A stretch of 64,000 nucleotides of DNA from positions 1 through 64,000 of the forward strand of contig JALQPE010002813.1 in the NCBI GenBank assembly GCA_030407315.1, given 5' to 3'. The position numbers and the translations under genes are program-made. This stretch comes from Asparagopsis taxiformis (taxonomy: Eukaryota > Rhodophyta > Florideophyceae > Bonnemaisoniales > Bonnemaisoniaceae). The notes under the pieces are model-generated. The model made no database searches and was not told the origin of the DNA. It saw only the letters and a program-made list of their open reading frames with translations. Of this stretch, positions 29,047 through 41,832 are shown one piece after another (position 1 is the first letter of the stretch; the number at the start of each line of letters is the position of its first letter).

Positions 29047-30856
29047 ATCTTTATTCATTGAAAGTCTGAAATATTTCGCTCGAGCTCACATGCTTGACAA
29101 TTTTGCACGGTTTTGTACACATCCATAGACAATAGTGGCCACCAATATTGTCTTCGAAGAGTGGAAAACATTTTTTGGCCACCGGGATGTCTACTCATAC
29201 GTGGATAGTGTGCCAGATGCAATAAACGGGATCTCAAATTCTGTTGGACGACAATTTGTTCAGATTTTTCGATTGGAGAATTACAGACAAATTACCTCAA
29301 TGGTTCATTTTGAAAGGAAAATTGTTCCCTTTCTCTATCGCCTCCATTTTTTGCAGTAATATCTGTCGGTATTCTGAGAGTCCACCAAGGTGGTAATTGA
29401 GATTGGGGTTAATATCGGCTCTTCTACCCGGCGTACCTCAGTAACCAAGATATCACCCAATACGTCGTATTCCTCCTTCCACCACTCATCTTTATCACCA
29501 TATACACCTCTAATTCGGAAATTAAGTTTATGTTTGAGTGGTTCATCACTGTCCATCATTGCAAAACAGAGGATATCGTGATCCAGGAGGGTTGTGACTC
29601 TCCATACGTTGGTAGACGATTGATACGGTCCGCAATCGTATTATCAGCTCCTTTTCGATATAGGATTGTAAAGTTGAACTCTAGCAACCGCAGTCTCCAC
29701 CGTGCCAGTGGTTCGTTGGCATCAGATAGATTCATCTTCTACTTCAGGGCTTGGTGGTTGGTGTAGACATTGAAGTGCGAATCCTCTAGATAGGGTCGAA
29801 ACATCTGCAGAGACCACACTACAGCCAGACAATCCTACTCTCAATCCGAGTAGTTACTCTCAGCCGGAGTCAGAGATCGGCTCCAGAAGCCGATGGGGTA
29901 TCGCTTTCCATCATCCGATATGTCTGTAGTAGACAGCAGCCAATTTGATACTAGCATGCGTCTGTTCGACAGAATACAGTAAATCAAAGCGAGGGAGACG
30001 TAGGATAGGCGGTTAAATAAGGGTGGCTTGGAGGGTGGAGAAGTTGTCGTGCTGATTGCTCGTTCGCGGATACAACTTCGGATCGACGCCCTCGCGTAAT
30101 AGTGCAGAAAGTGGCGCTGTGAAGCGTACGAAATTAGGAACAAATCTGCGACATAAGTTGCAGAGACCATTAAAATTTCTTATTTGCGTCTACGCAGTCG
30201 GTTCTTTTAAGCCCACTCTTGCGCTAGTTTTCTTGGTAGGCACTTCAAGAAGGCCAGGGCGAATGACATGGCCCTAATAGTTCACGTTCTCCGTGAAGGG
30301 GTTGCATTTGCGTAGCTTTAGAGACAAGCCAACTCCGTGCAACACGGGAAGGACGTCATCGACGTGTCGTATGTGCTCTTCGATCGATTTAGAGAAGATT
30401 ATAATATCGTCTAGATAGACTACACCGGATCTCCAGCGATAGCTCACCAGCAGAAAGTCTATTGTTCGCTGAAAAGTGGCCGGTGCATTATACAATCAAA
30501 ATGTCATGCAGCAAAATGGTAGGTTCAACAATGGAAAGTGGAAGTAGCCTTGTCGCAGTCCACCTCAGTGTCGCGGAGCAGCAAATAGACCCAGTAAGAC
30601 ATGAACATGTAGCAAAGATGGACTCATGATGAATATATGGCATTTATGGTGTTCCTCAGATGTACGGATAATGAACACTTGCACTTCTGTGGAAGGCCGC
30701 TTAACAATACTCCAAAGATGCACGTGAGATATCCTTACGCTCATCTCTCAGACATCATCGAAGTGTCTCGATATCACGTACATAATATGTTCATCTGAAG
30801 CATATTAAGGGTAAATTTTCCTTTTCTTATAAGGAGACTCCGATGCAATCGAGGGT

Positions 30857-30883
30857 AGTGAACCAGTGTCACACTGGTTCACT
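30857..30883. repeat. 27-nt palindrome in gypsy RT region
   Basis: Arms AGTGAACCAGTGT and its reverse complement flank one C. It lies inside the segment of the gypsy element that does not align with reverse transcriptase. Confidence 0.9.
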
Positions 30884-31615
30884 GCACGGTGCATGGCCGA
30901 GCAAATCTAATCACTCATCCATTCTCGGCGATGGGCAGGGGTCCTTTAAAGTGATGTTATTCCATTTTCTGTAATCCTTACAAAATTGAAGCGATCCGTC
31001 TCGTTTCGGCACCACAACCACAGGTGATGCCCCCATTCTGAAGCCGCCAGTTCGATGAATCCGCTTGCCAACATTTCGTCGACTTGCTTTCGTTCCTCCT
31101 CGAGCGCCCGCCTGCCAGCTATGTTCGTTTGACAAAACACTGATTTCGCCCCCTCCTTGAGATGTATTCGGGGCTCGCTGACACTAATCACACTCATCTG
31201 ACCCTGAAAAATAGTAAAATATTTCGATAACATAGCTCGCACTTTCGACTTTGATTCATACGATAAATCATCCAGATCGACGTCTTCGACTATGGCGGGT
31301 TCTTTGCTTTTTCACTCGGAATCTATTGTGAACGGTGTTTCAGGAGGCTTGCTCGCTGCCGCCATTCCCAGCGTCAATAAAGCGCCGAACACAGGGTCTG
31401 CTGTAGTACAGAATGCAATAAATTGCAGTTTCATGGTGGAATGAGGTGTCTCCTGATCGTTTCCTCCACTATTGAGCGTTATCGCATTTTGCCCTCGCAT
31501 TTCGTTCGCGACACCTGATGATAACATTTCTTTGGTAGCCAAGTTAATGGTAGAAATTTTTTCTGGTGCAGCAATGGCTGTGCCAATGGCTTGTCCTTTC
31601 GGTCGTCTAACTTAG

Positions 31616-31656
31616 AACTTTCAAATGCGCCACTTGAAGTGGCGCATTTGAAAGTT
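31616..31656. repeat. 41-nt palindrome, 20-nt arms, 1-nt centre
   Basis: The left arm AACTTTCAAATGCGCCACTT is followed by one G and its exact reverse complement. It marks the point where gypsy-like coding similarity ends on the upstream side. Confidence 0.95.
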
Positions 31657-31719
31657 TGCGACGCGGACGACACAAGAAATGTGCTTCTGCAGTGAAATTA
31701 CACCGTAACGGCCAAGCTT

Positions 31720-31756
31720 CAAATCTCGCTCTGCAACGGTTGCAGAGCGAGATTTG
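31720..31756. repeat. 37-nt palindrome, 18-nt arms, 1-nt centre
   Basis: The left arm CAAATCTCGCTCTGCAAC is followed by G and its exact reverse complement. It lies only 64 bp from the previous palindrome. Confidence 0.95.
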
Positions 31757-32853
31757 ATGCTTGGAATACAAGTTAGGGCTGGTCTCTAGGAAGTGAAGGG
31801 CAGAAAAATCAGTCTGTACCAAGATGTTGCTTTCCGTATGGCTTTGGAGTGTGATAGAAGCAGAAAAACGTATTTTTACACTTTCCAGCCCCTTTATATG
31901 TCTTCCTGGCTGCTGGGGGCGAGTGTTCCCTGTCGGTACCTGGGCTGGCCGTCTAGCAATTTGTGCGAAGTCACTGTTTGCCAGAAAAACGGGCTAGTAT
32001 CGAGGATATATTGCGTCGACGTGTTCATTGAAATAAGTAGCGTCGAGAATAATGTCTGCACCCAATATGTTGAAAAATACAAAAAGTTTTAGTATTGTGT
32101 ATTGGGCGATAGTCACAGTCTTATAAATTATCCCTAGGGTTTCTAGGAGATGGCTAGAGGCGCTTGAGAGGTTGATGATCCGTTGCGATTTGCGGATTCT
32201 TGAGGTAGCATATGTGGATAGTAAAGCTACAAGAATTAAATTGGGACCAGCTTCAGTGTCAGAAATTGTTAACCGTTCTGTTTGCATCCTGGAATACAGT
32301 CCAATTCTTGCGCTAACCTTGTAGTTCCAGGCGGACAAAGAGCACACGTTACTTTGATTGTAATTCTCCCAAGATTTATGAGGAGGCGAGCCGTATGGCG
32401 TTTCTGCCTCTACTATCTATCTGATATAATTTGTATCTGGGGGATTTGAAGGAAGTAATTTGTTGGCTATGCCCACCGCAGGGAGATTTTTGAAGGAATC
32501 CTCAATTCGTTTGCCACCGCTTGTATCTCCGAAAAGTCAGACTTCCACCGAAGACCCAAACGAGTTACAGAGGGGGATTGTAACTTGCAGTCGCCTGTTT
32601 CTTTGGTTTTGCGTCGATGAATTTCTGTTTCGACATAAAATTTTCTGCAACACCGCTCTGTAGGGCAAGCTTTGGTGTTCGTCTAGCTTTTGCCAGTCAC
32701 TGCCTTTGTGCTGCTGTGAGAGCAGAATAATTGGCCATCTGTAGGGCTTGTAACTTGGCCTCAATGAGCGGTTGGACAGCCAGTGTGAAGTTCGGTGTCC
32801 TATTTGTAAGGGATCAGTCCTCTAGACTTCATGGTAAACACTAAATTCCTGTT
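31757..32853. other. No gene recognised
   Basis: Short overlapping frames only. A minus-strand frame at 31994-32347 has no recognisable domain. Probably the eroded upstream part of the gypsy element or intergenic DNA. Confidence 0.35.
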
Positions 32854-33226
32854 CTTACAACACCATACCCGACCAACCAATAAGATAATAACATTCTACA
32901 GACCAAAGCTCCCAACTACAAGGGAAGCTTACAGTAATCACTCCTACAAGGCTACTTACAGCTTTTCGTACACCTTACACCACCTAGAAGACACTTGAGC
33001 AGGATACTTACATGTTATGAAACACTTACAGCACCTGTCATGTAATTGTCACGGTTACTTACAAGATTGCATGGCTTTTTCAGCCACTTTCGCCCCACTT
33101 ACAGGTTTACTTACATCCATACGCCCGTATGACAGGTAACTTACAACTGTAACTGACGGAAACCTCGTTTTCAATGAATTTCCAAATGTAAGCTTACATG
33201 TAAGAAATGTAAGTTTATACTGTAAG
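32854..33226. repeat. CTTACA/TGTAAG motif cluster
   Basis: About eleven CTTACA and four TGTAAG copies occur in roughly 370 bp, often as TTACTTACA or CACTTACAG, with irregular spacing. The last portion contains inverted pairs (TGTAAGCTTACATGTAAG). The density is far above expectation for a 6-mer. It could be a clustered protein-binding site array or a degraded short tandem repeat. Confidence 0.6.
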
Positions 33227-33492
33227 CCACACTGCGGGGTGCGGTCGCGCCCGGCTCTAGGTTTCCACGTGTCATGGGTTCCTGCCAACCTCTTACACGT
33301 GTGACATTGCTGGACTCTTACACGTGTCCCTCCGTGTCACACTCTCCTCATGACTGTTTTCAGATCCGCCGCCACCAACAATATCTCCTGTTCTCCTCTC
33401 CTATTGGTTCATCTCCCGTTACCCTCCACCCGCTCCTCGTCGCTCCTCGTAGTTACCCTTCATTTTACCCCTCCTAGAGCTACCTCCTAGTC

Positions 33493-33500
33493 TATATAAA
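33493..33500 (+). promoter_or_regulatory. TATA-box-like element
   Basis: TATATAAA lies about 30 bp upstream of a CTCAGG-type initiator region, downstream of a stretch with repeated CACGTGT. No coding region follows, so this may be a retroelement LTR promoter or the promoter of a non-coding or lost gene. Confidence 0.4.
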
Positions 33501-34879
33501 CTACCCTCCGCTCCCCACCTCAGGGATTCGGAGGCACCTTCGACCGGAACACCTTCTCCCAAGTTGTGCCTTAACCCCCACAGAACCGAAGCGTCTCATG
33601 AAGAAACCTATAGCACACCCCACGACCGCAGTATGAGTAGGAATTGAACTCCTTCACATACATAGAGTTCAAAAACCCTGCTCTTGTATCCCTGTCCATG
33701 TGAGCCACCTTTTTCGTGTCTTTGATGAGATTTTCGGTAATTGTAAACTGGAAGCATTTCAATTTGCAACAGGTTTTTTTGAAAACGCTTTGCTGGAAAC
33801 CAGAGAGACCATCTCCTCAGCGACATTAAGTCAATTCTTTTAGGAGGTGGTCAGAGCATATGTAACTACCGATGGTAGAGGAGGTGTTGCAGACGTACCG
33901 GAAGCTTGGGAAGATGATGGTTGGGCTCCTGCTGTTCGTTCAAGCTTAGCTCCTTTTTTTGACTGGCGAGGAGCCTTTTGTGCGAGTGGTCGCCGAGAGC
34001 TTGTAGACTGCCGGGGTGACATCCTCGCCAATGGACGGCGTGAAGAATTGGGTGCCATGTCTTATTGTGGTCGTAGCTCTTCTCTTAGACTTGTGACCCT
34101 CCACGACCAGCTTATATACAACCAGAATCATATTTAGATCACATGAATCTAGTTTCATGTAGCCAGCTTGCTAGATATTTTGTAAATATGGAATGCAATT
34201 TTTCTTCTTTCAACTACGAAAATTTTTGCCTAGTTAAAATTTTCAATTCTGCAGCATTAACGTACAATACATATGAGGCTGAAATAGAATTTGATACCGC
34301 AGATACGAGCAATGATCAGTAGACATTTCTATAGAAATGAAAAGTTCTGAGGTGCATCTGCATTGATGCCAGTAGACTCATTCGCTGGAGAAGTAGATAT
34401 GAAACCAGCCAAATTCTATGCCAAAAGGGATATGGAGTTCATAATATATATCGTATATGCAGAGCATGTAGCAAGAAGCCAAGAAAGAAACATTTTCATC
34501 CTGAGTACGTTAGTAGCTAGAATCAAAATATCCTTCCCAACAAGTGGTAGGTGGGGACAGTAAACGGAAAGACTAGAGACGAAAACCTATTCGAGAATAT
34601 TGATATTCGATGGACAGGTGTGGGCTGGAAAATAGTTGGGGACCCATTTCAATCGCAATTCAATCATAAAAATATGAGTTCAGTAATGGAAAAAATATCA
34701 ATGGAATCTATATCAAGGCAAATGGAATGTTCAGGGATGATATGGAAAAACCAAAACAGGTTTGGTCATCTCATTCAAAGGATACATATCTGTATAAATT
34801 TTCGGGTCACGTCTCCATAATAATCTATGGCCCAATATTGATATTATTCGATGACTTGTGTGGTGCAATTTAAGTTGGT
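33501..34879. other. No gene recognised
   Basis: Short frames on both strands at 33571-34158 overlap each other and show no domain. AT-rich without visible repeats. Confidence 0.35.
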
Positions 34880-35700
34880 CGATGGAATCGATGCGAACGC
34901 GCGCGTTTACGTTAGTCCGCAAGCATCCGTTTGAGTTAGTTTAGTAAGCGAGCGTACGCGTGGCGTCTTGAATACGTGTCACGGAGCGTCGATGCGAGCG
35001 CGTGCGCGCGAACGTTGCCACGAAACCGCGAGCCGCGCCACGTGTAGCGATTTCCGCGTATTTCCCTTTATTTTCCTTTTTGCGTTTTTTATGACGAAAG
35101 TCTTTTTCCCAAAATATTTCCCTTTTTGCGTGCGAGCGTGCGGCCGCCGCCGGCCGGCCACACAAGGATAGCCTGTCCCAAGTAAGTTAGCTATTACTGG
35201 TCGCATGGCTTCGCACCCTACCAATAAACAGTCAGCACTTTCGCAGCTACGAGTTAAGCGTTGAGCGCGTCGCGAGGACCGATTACGCTACGACTTCGCG
35301 TGCGGATTGCTCACGATCGCCGACGTACGTGCGCGCGCGCCGCGTTAACCGTCCGTCGAATTGCGTCGCACCGCGAGACTGCGGGTTGCGCCGCGTACCA
35401 CTAGGCCAGGGATTTACGGCCCCTGCGTGGATCGTGTTGAGCTCGAGTTTACTCGGTGATCTCACCCTGAGATCACGGCTTGCGCCGGCCCGCGAATCCC
35501 GTGTTGCGATCGATCCCTGCGCGTTCCGCCGTTGTACCACCCGATCGCCACCGCGACCGAGCGACGCGCGAAACGCAAGTTCATCAGCGCGATCCAGTTC
35601 ACCTCGCCCTGACACGGCTAGCAATTCTAGAACTCCCTTAGCGATCGCCATCCCGGCTGGTCTTACATATACCACTGATCTAGTATTTTTGTTATCCCTT
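34880..35700. other. CpG-rich patch with AATAAA, possible LTR
   Basis: CG dinucleotides are abundant (runs such as GCGCGCGCGCCGCG near 35333-35345), unlike the AT-rich flanks. A near-duplicate GATGCGA-CGCG segment occurs at about 34888 and 34990. AATAAA at about 35224 follows a CCTACC stretch. It could be an LTR of an unrelated element, a CpG-island promoter, or introduced DNA. Long stop-free frames here (35283-35760) are a by-product of base composition. Confidence 0.35.
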
Positions 35701-37107
35701 CTACCCTTTCAGGATTGGTCTGACAAGCCAACCTCTCACGTACCTAGTAGTGTCACTTGAACCAAGATTCTCGACGTATCGTCTGTGTGCCCTTACAACC
35801 CACAGTCAAGCAGTCGAATTGCCTTAGCTCTACCACCTCTACCCTGAGCCTGACTACCGAGACTGACTACCGAGACAGGAGGGCTCGAACACCTCGCGGT
35901 GATTAGATGAGTCGGCAAATAACGCGAAGTCAAATCGATAGCTCGGGCATTGCACTACAATAACCTGTGAAGATAAAAGGGTTCTTTAGCGGTTTCTGAC
36001 AGAGTGGAACGACGTCGGATGTTTAAGTACCGGATGGGTATTGGAAGTGGCTGCAAGTATAATTTGTTTCATGGCTAGTGGTTACGGTGTGCATGCGAGC
36101 AACTTGAACCCAAGCGGTTTCCCAATATCATTAAATGTACCCCAATCGGCAGGTGCAAGATCGTAAGAAATATTTCATAAATTTTAATTCAGCGTAGTGT
36201 AAGATAGGTACACGTATGCATGTTACTACATTTTGACAACTTTAACGAGTTGCATTGCAAATTTGATATAAATTATACTTTCAGTACCCCGTTTCCCGTT
36301 GTTCCAATTTCCGAATAGAATTATTTGAATTTCCATTTTACTGAAGCCTATCCAAGAGTTCTATCTATCCACGTTGAGCTGGAATCGCCGGCTATTCCTT
36401 CCGAGAGAGTAGGGCTCGAATACCTTGCGGTGGTTCCGCAATTCGGTTTACAGTCGACGTTTCCCGCTATCGAACCGACAAAGCCATTTCTCTACAGACC
36501 CTTCACCCCGGAGGAAATACAATGTGAACTGGCTAACGAGTTGTAGAAAGGAATCTTCATATCAAAATTATATTTTGCCGTTGGTCAATCCAGGCCCCAA
36601 CCCTACCTATATGGTTTGTGGTCCTGTGAAACGGGCAGTTTTAAATCAGAACTCACAATGAAACCTGTCCATCGTGGAGTTAGTTGAAAGACGTGAGCTG
36701 CCAGAAATGATTCAGAAAATTTCACGAGGTATGTACAAGATTCCATAAGTGAGAAGGAGAAATACAGACGTATATCGACTTTTCATGGCCATGTCACAGG
36801 ATATGAGGAGGAGGAGGTGATGCATTGGTTGGAAGAGTACGGTATTGTATACAGTAGTGACAAGTCCGACCATAGTACCCGTCTTCGTGCACCTTTGATT
36901 CGCAAAATGGAAGTCGAAGGGCTTCGCCGAAAAGAAATCGGCTCTATCGCTACCAACCAGCACGATTTTTTTCTAGTCTTCGCTTTAGCAAAGTGAGTAA
37001 ATGTGATCCTTGTCTCGTCTATATAGAAAATTAGCGGATAGCCCAAGCTAGCTACTGTACTTTGTCCGAGACAAATTGGACTTGTTTTATTGTCGCAATC
37101 TACATTC
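35701..37107. other. No gene recognised
   Basis: No supported coding region. A minus-strand frame ending near 36783 shows a IFYIDET string reminiscent of Tc1/mariner transposases but lacks any supporting motif. Confidence 0.35.
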
Positions 37108-39926
37108 CTAGTGTCTATCGGACACTGAAATTTCCTCATATGAGGTCAACCCTGGCCTCATATGAGGCAGAAAAAAATTACTAGAAATCATTAGAATTTA
37201 TCATTCCGGCTTTATACCGCTTTTATAAAACTTCTAACGTGAGCATTGCATTCTATAAAGCATTACATACCAGTCGGACACATTTCCTCGCATGGCTGAG
37301 TGGTTAAAACCTCTCGGGAAAGCCAGAGGGCGAAGGTTCGACTCCTCGCTGAGACGCTTAGACAGCTCGAAAATTCTCTTCGGAGAACTCACCGATTCTT
37401 AGTTGCAGCTTCTGCTTTAGGATGCTTACGCGCCCACTTGAACATGAGACAGTATAAGATGACATTTCATAAAGGGGAATTCCGCCATAAGCAGAAGTTT
37501 ACTGAGCAAGTCGAGAACGCCAGTCGGAATCGGAGGGGGCTAAAGGAGCACCTCATTTTTCTATTTTGGACATCAATGCGTGACTAAAGCGCGTTTAAAG
37601 CACCCATAGAGAGATCAAACCTAGTAAAAAGACCTTCGTAGGAAAGACTGTGACACATCTCGACATGCTTTTTGAAGCAATCACGACCAGTCTGATGGTG
37701 ACAGATAAAGACATCCTTTCGGTATAGTTGTTTGCAAGTAGAGCATACGGACTTCAACTTCTTTTTTCCCTTTCAAATATCGCAGCGACCGTGATAGATA
37801 GCATTCCTATCCCTACCATTGGAAGTCCTGTGAGTTCGACTAGTCGGTGTCAAATGAGTTCCAATGCCACTACCGCTCTCCATCTCTTCCATATCATGTG
37901 CATCTGATTCTCGCTGACGTAATGCAATTGCATCCATGGAGTTTTCAATCAATACTTCAGCCAATTGAGTATAGAACTGATGAGGTGTCATCCTTCCCCT
38001 GTTATGCATGGCTCCACAGTACATCTTCCAGGCATCCACGACGCATATAACCAGAAGTGACGTATTGATACGTGCCGACCATTCCTTGACTTCAAATTTC
38101 TTCTCCAGCATAAGGTCGTCTTGGCTAAATCGGTTGTGACGGTCAACCTGCGAGCAGGTAGCATAATAGGTCTTACATACTTGTGGGATCGGAATATCAC
38201 TTTCCTCCTTCCATGTCCTGCCATTCCTGTTTCGATAACGCTCTCGGAATATTGGCGTCCCAGGCTGAGTAGTACCAGCTGTACTAATAAAGTACCTTCT
38301 GTCACGGCCGATCCACATCACTGCCATGAGATCAGGACCATCCCTATCTTCAGCAACCATAGACACGTTTTCACCCTTTCCCGCAATCTCCAAGTGTGAA
38401 AGATTCTGAAGCGGGTATCCCTCTGCGGCATTCTTGATGACACCAGTAAAAAGTATTCCATGCTTAAAGAGTATTTCTGCCGTTTCAACAGAGGAAAAGT
38501 ACGAATCAGCACACACGAGGCGTTGTGTATAAAACCATGGCTCGACGAGCCTTAATGTGACGGCAGCACCATGCGTCGTTTCGGACTCGAATGCTTTTCC
38601 ACGTGTCTCCTCAGCTGACATCACCACATCCATCCTTAGAATGATTCCACTATTGCCATATGATGCATTTTTAAGCTCAAATCCATTCTCGGGCTTACGG
38701 TCCATTGCAACGTAATGTGGGAATCCGATGTCGATCCAGTCACCTCCCAGACCATACCACCTTGACATAGTCTCATCCACACATATCGAATCGGAAGGGA
38801 ATACCTGAGAGCTTCTGTGGCCATTGATGGCGGTGATAAACTCAGATATGACACCCCACCGGTCAGTTTCGCCACGATTCTTGGAGTAAGCCACGTACTT
38901 TCTCAGCTCTTTAAACCGTTTGCGTGACATAATGTGTCCGAATATTGGTGCGGGGATGCATTTATTCCCATACTGGCTACTCCAGTGAGCGCCTCACACT
39001 GAACTCAAATCGTGACATGAGTAAAATGACTCCAAAATACTTCAAGATCTCTCCCAGCGAGGTAGGTTTGAGATTCCGCTTTTCAAGCTCGTAATTAGAG
39101 TATGAGACGATATTACTGATAAATCCCATCGGAAACATCCACTGGAAATAGTCATACGGTGTCATATCTGATGGGCCGTGCCCTTCAGATATTATCCTAT
39201 CCAATGGACCAATCACATTGCACTGTCGAGTGGGGCGCCAGCCACTCATTTGCATTGATACATCAGACACGGTCCATTCCACGTCATTGCAGATGAAAAT
39301 TGGCTCACCGGTTGACTCAGTGTCACATGGCAGAGTATTAACACTCGTACTCATTTCACGTTCCTGTGGTGTGACTGCATCTGATTTTTTCGGCCTCATT
39401 CTCGTCACTCCCAGTCTCTCGAGCTTGATCTCCCCCTTCTTTTACTTGTTCTTCTGTATAATCTTCAGGTGCCTTGACACTGCAGAGACGTAGGGCTGTC
39501 ACCTTGTTACCATCGGCCAGCTCCCACTCAGCCTCGATTGATGTCATCAATCACTTGTGGCCTCTCTCCTTAATGACTCGAAAGACAGTTCCGGATATCA
39601 TCTTTGTCTTCCATCCAGCGCCATACATCCTGCGAAACTTGGAGATAGATGTCAGTTGTCTGGCAGGGGCGAGGACCCTGTTTCCGTCAACTTGGTGACA
39701 ATCAAGTGGTTTCACCATTTTTTGTGATTTCGGGATCGCAATGGAGTTGTCGTGGAGTGCTGACATAAGAAATAAAATTTAAGCATTCACCCTGCCCTGT
39801 CACACCATCAATCTCGCCAGCGAGTCTTCTAGTGGGAAAATTGGAGCTAATCGTTTGTTTTTTTCAATTTAAACTACGGTGGTAAAACATGGCCTCATAC
39901 GAGGCCACTTGCCCGATAGACACTAG
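37108..39926 (-). mobile_element. piggyBac-like DNA transposon, degenerate
   Basis: A 14-nt inverted repeat CTAGTGTCTATCGG lies at 37108-37121, with its reverse complement at 39913-39926. Just inside are palindromic CCTCATATGAGG boxes: 37134-37145 and 37155-37168 on the left, and GGCCTCATACGAGGCC at 39891-39906 on the right. Between them is a piggyBac transposase on the minus strand, giving a 2.8-kb element, normal for the superfamily. I could not see the TTAA duplications expected of piggyBac at exactly these ends, so the true ends may lie a little outside. Confidence 0.7.
37773..39766 (-). pseudogene. piggyBac (DDE_Tnp_1_7) transposase, frame-broken
   Basis: The main frame (38930-37773) carries the three catalytic aspartates: ICVDET (D52), LVCADSYFSS (D141) and QVDRHNRFS (D262, numbered from MSRKRF). 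A C-terminal WSARINTSLLVICVVDAW segment follows. The upstream part is in other frames. 39408-38977 holds the N-terminal domain (DYFQWMFPMGFISNIV, EILKYFGVILLMSRFEF) and joins the catalytic frame after a one-base shift near 38985. A further N-terminal piece (39766-39356) has an in-frame TGA at 39551-39553 and a shift near 39390. PiggyBac transposases cut and paste at TTAA. This copy needs at least three repairs to be read, so it is inactive. The C-terminal Cys-rich domain common in the family is not obvious. Confidence 0.88.
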
Positions 39927-41832
39927 AAAGCAAATTTTCTACTATTTAGCGCTCGGCCGGATTAAGTTCCCCCGTATGGGCCAGTCGATGAGGACCTATG
40001 GTCTTCCAAGCACCAAGTTCTCTAACGGGGAAGTTTACAGTGTGAGTTTTGAGGCAGGACCCTCCACGTGTGCCTCGTGGGCAGCTGGGCAGTTTGCGTG
40101 CCTGGCGTATCCTGAACTAGGAATTAGCCAACCACGTGGTAGCACGTGTGTGAATTGGGTGAGCCAAAAATAACTGCTACATAGACTTGCAATCTAACTA
40201 CAGTGGACATGACCGCTTCCTTTTCTACAGTATTTCACTTCACTTTGTTTCGCTTTCATTATTCTTGTGCGGTATTTTCACTCCAGAATACAGCACAACT
40301 TTTGATGGAAAGCGAGCTACCAAGGTCAATTGACCTTAAATTTTATCTGACAAAACTTCACGTGGCGGTAATTGTGTATGAGGAATCCTGAGCAATCACG
40401 AAATCTTATTAGGCCGAAACACTATATTCTGGAGACTTGGTTTGTATTTCAAGCTCTGTCAGAATCCTTATCAGTATTACATGTGAAGCTTGGACTCGGA
40501 ATGTGTGCATGCATGGCTGATCTTGCCCGTTTCCTGTTCATCACATCCAGAAAGGGGTTACTAGACACAGGGAGCGCAGTCGGCTCTTCAGACTGCAGAG
40601 CTATATTGCGCAAAGGAAATGAATGCAGCAAAGAATAAGCTGCAGTCGCATGTGGAGGGAGACGCGATATTTCGATTCCAACTAGAAACTGGTTTGTTGG
40701 ACGACCGTTGCATCTCGCCCGAACTCTATAAGTTGGGAATATCGCCGACTTGGTCTATTGCAATGATCCTAAGGGCATGTCTCTTCGAGAAGCCAAACTG
40801 CAATATTTGTCGTTTGTAAATTTCATCGCATGGCAGAAACCCTAGATGGTAACTTTGTCCAAATCTGTCCAGACTGTGATAGATCTTGCTGCACGCCTGG
40901 CCAATGTGTCGGCATGTTGTGGGCCATTTCCTGTACACCACGCAGCGAGTTTTGGCCCGAAAGGATGTGTATTATGAAAATTTCATGCGGAGATATGAAC
41001 AGATCTCATTACATCGCTGACGAAAGTCTCGAAAGCCGTGTCATGGCTCGGCCCACATCACTTGTCACTAGCGTTAGAATATTGCGCATCGACCAATCAG
41101 TTTCAAACTAATCTGCCAGCAATATTTCGTCAGGAGGAGCGCCGTCGAGATGTAATAAATAAGTGTCCCGCAAAACATTTATCACGTGTGACAACCGCCA
41201 TTAGAGATCCCGGAAAGACGCACTCGGCCTGCCAAGCGAGCGAGCGTTTTCCGCTGCGATGTACGTCGCTCATCCGTGTCCGTGTCTCGGCCATTCTGCA
41301 CCCGACTGTGAGCTGCTCTTCGAAGACGGTGCTTCCGACTGAAACGGGTTTGCGTGGGAAAAACGCGCTGCACGCCGTAAAGTTCATGGATTGCTGTACG
41401 ATCATCGGTGTCACTCGCAGATATGAAAGATATTCCGTGCTCGCGACTATGCACAAATTCAACAGTCCCATCAGCTGTCATACTTGGTAACAGTTGCGGA
41501 GCGTCACATGTGCTTCCTCGATGTCCAGTAATCGCTTTGGACTTGTCCGTTTCCCGCTCAGCGAGCGAAGCATATTTCTTCCTTTCAAACATAACAGTTT
41601 CTTTGAGCGCTTCTGATCGTCATCTTTCTTGTCACGTTACGTTACTTCATTACCACCATGCCCCTCGATCTTATTGGTCGATAATGCATCAATTATGTTG
41701 TCACTAACATCATTTTCCCTTCATGACATACAGACTTCATCATAAAACCCTGCATACTCCTTTCTGCCTCTGTTCATAACCTCACCCAATGTCCAGTCCT
41801 CTCCCATCCCGTCAGCATCCAACACATCCGTC
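39927..41832. other. Gene-poor flank upstream of the first C2H2 gene
   Basis: Only weak frames are present, e.g. minus strand 41182-41592 and plus strand 41038-41490 overlapping each other. The last 150 bp before 41833 are pyrimidine-rich (CTCTCCCATCC) and probably form the leader of the C2H2 gene. No clear TATA box. Confidence 0.35.

Larger units (their letters stand above)
29055..31680 (-). pseudogene. Ty3/gypsy retrotransposon pol, heavily decayed
   Basis: Reading the minus strand from high to low coordinates gives the end of the region before reverse transcriptase (about 31312-31620), then reverse transcriptase N-terminal motifs (LASGFIELAASEW, SPVVVVPKRDGSLQFCKDYR). The catalytic YLDDIIIFSKS is at about 30400 and the NAPATFQRTID segment near 30480. 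RNase H follows (FDLLYSVEQTHASIKLAAVYY; the LARWRLRLLEFNF-type tail near 29700). Last is an integrase zinc module (HYPRMSRHPGGQ, YWWPLL, CQACELER) at 29055-29237. The order protease-RT-RNase H-integrase is Ty3/gypsy. The integrase catalytic core is missing, several stops and frameshifts interrupt it, and about 350 bp between 30.56 and 30.91 kb do not align. Non-functional. Confidence 0.88.

Noticed and set aside
32860..33226. CRISPR-like array
   Set aside because: The repeated unit is only a 6-mer with irregular spacing, and the context is eukaryotic.
35283..35760. Overlapping 130- and 143-codon frames
   Set aside because: They lie in the CpG-rich patch on both strands and show no domain.
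36783..37139. Minus-strand frame with IFYIDET, suggesting a Tc1/mariner DDE core
   Set aside because: No second or third catalytic block follows, and the frame begins inside the piggyBac terminal repeat; likely chance.
37286..37355. tRNA-like sequence with A box TGGCTGAGTGG (37293) and B box GGTTCGACTCC (37335)
   Set aside because: The acceptor arms do not pair and the T stem needs a bulge, so a working tRNA is not supported; it may be a tRNA-derived relic.
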